From contig JAMDDL010000084.1 of NCBI GenBank assembly GCA_023488645.1, forward strand, positions 1 through 6,886: DNA of 6,886 bases, given 5' to 3'. Shown in pieces: positions 6,395 through 6,886 of this stretch. The position numbers and the translations under genes were made by a program. The notes beneath the pieces were generated by a model. That model was not told the origin of the DNA. It did no database searches and was given only the letters and a program-made list of their open reading frames with translations. This stretch comes from Actinomycetota bacterium. Lineage in GTDB: Bacteria > Actinomycetota > Humimicrobiia > Humimicrobiales > Humimicrobiaceae. Positions within the stretch are counted from its first letter, which is position 1. Each line of letters begins with the position of its first letter.

Positions 6395-6886
6395 TTAAAC
6401 CTCTTTCTTTTTCCTTAAAATTTTTTTCTCCTGACCTTTAAATAATCTTTTAATATTATCTCTATGCGCAATCAAGACAATAACCGTCCAGATAACTGAT
6501 GCTGTTATTATATAATTATCATATCTTGCAGCAAAAAACATTATGGGATTTATAACAGCCGCAGCAATGGAACCTATAGACATTATTCTGGTAATAAAGA
6601 ATACAACAACTACAATTAAAATAAGAACAATTGCAGGCAGGAGTCTTAAAATCAGATTAGCGCTTGAGAACGGTAGAATACACGTTGCTGCAATAATACC
6701 ATAGCCAGCCGAAATTCCTTTTCCTCCTTTAAATTTCAAAAAAACAGGAAAAACATGACCAATGATCACAAAAGTTGTTGTAATAATATATAAGATATAG
6801 CTTGAAGGAAAAAATAAATAAATAAGCAGAACAGGTATAAATCCCTTTAAAATATCAATAACCATTGTCAAAATTCCAAGACCGGG
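6395..6886 (-). CDS. plsY: Glycerol-3-phosphate acyltransferase PlsY (5' end beyond window)
   Basis: Integral membrane acyltransferase that moves an acyl group from acyl-phosphate to glycerol 3-phosphate, making lysophosphatidic acid for phospholipid synthesis. The frame is open to the right edge: upstream of the internal TTG/ATG codons it reads PGLGILTMVIDILKGFIPV, which is family sequence, so those codons are not the true start. The last 163 residues are present, out of a usual length of about 190-220. Missing is the N-terminal segment with the first conserved motif (SGNIGATN type). Visible are the D-x-L-K-G helix (about 11-15 of the fragment), the glycine-rich loop KFKGGKGISAG (about 51-61), several hydrophobic membrane helices, and the conserved C-terminal HRDNIKRLFKGQEKK followed by a lysine-rich tail on the cytoplasmic side. 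Its TAA stop touches the guaB3 ATG, so the two genes are almost certainly cotranscribed, although their functions are unrelated. Confidence 0.93.
   Translation of the reverse strand, partial: PGLGILTMVIDILKGFIPVLLIYLFFPSSYILYIITTTFVIIGHVFPVFLKFKGGKGISAGYGIIAATCILPFSSANLILRLLPAIVLILIVVVVFFITRIMSIGSIAAAVINPIMFFAARYDNYIITASVIWTVIVLIAHRDNIKRLFKGQEKKILRKKKEV
6400..6404 (-). promoter_or_regulatory. Shine-Dalgarno site of guaB3 inside the plsY 3' end
   Basis: AGAGG on the minus strand lies 5 nt before the guaB3 ATG and within the last plsY codons. It supports independent initiation at the zero-gap TAAATG junction. Confidence 0.65.

Noticed and set aside
6395..6871. A complete plsY starting at the TTG at 6871 or the ATG at 6865
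   Set aside because: The frame stays open to the right edge and the upstream residues (PGLGI) continue family sequence, so the gene is 5'-truncated by the window and these codons are internal.

Overview
This window is a compact stretch of bacterial chromosome with housekeeping genes only. All seven genes lie on the minus strand, so the order of transcription runs from the right edge to the left. The DNA is AT-rich (roughly mid-30s % G+C by eye). Gaps between genes are 0 to 72 bp, and most starts have a clear Shine-Dalgarno sequence. I see no mobile element, CRISPR array, RNA gene, phage gene or obvious horizontal insert, and no non-coding stretch approaches 300 bp.

Order of transcription: plsY (lipid acyltransferase, 5' end off the right edge); guaB3 (IMP dehydrogenase family, starting directly after the plsY stop codon); guaA (GMP synthase, 31 bp later); a 69-bp gap with two TATAAT boxes; a small AroQ-type chorismate mutase; a DAHP synthase made of the catalytic core only, whose TTG start overlaps the mutase stop; a 72-bp gap; pcrA (UvrD/PcrA helicase, also TTG start); a 58-bp gap; and the first 28 codons of an FGGY sugar kinase running off the left edge.

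Two functional pairs stand out. GuaB3 and GuaA would carry IMP to XMP to GMP. The mutase and the DAHP synthase sit at the branch point and the entry of aromatic amino acid synthesis. The second pair has the gene order of the Bacillus-type fused mutase-DAHP synthase, but split into two translationally coupled genes. This is the most interesting biology here. PlsY, PcrA and the sugar kinase have no evident functional link to these pairs.

The organism is probably an anaerobic or uncultured low-GC bacterium. GuaB3 is best known from Actinobacteria and Cyanobacteria. From memory, guaB3, guaA, a stand-alone chorismate mutase and pcrA/uvrD also lie near one another in actinobacterial genomes. That suggests a low-GC lineage related to Actinobacteria (for example an OPB41/Humimicrobiia-like group), but this is inference and not proven by the window. 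I did not find a previously undescribed system. The findings are refinements of known families plus a few small sequence oddities.
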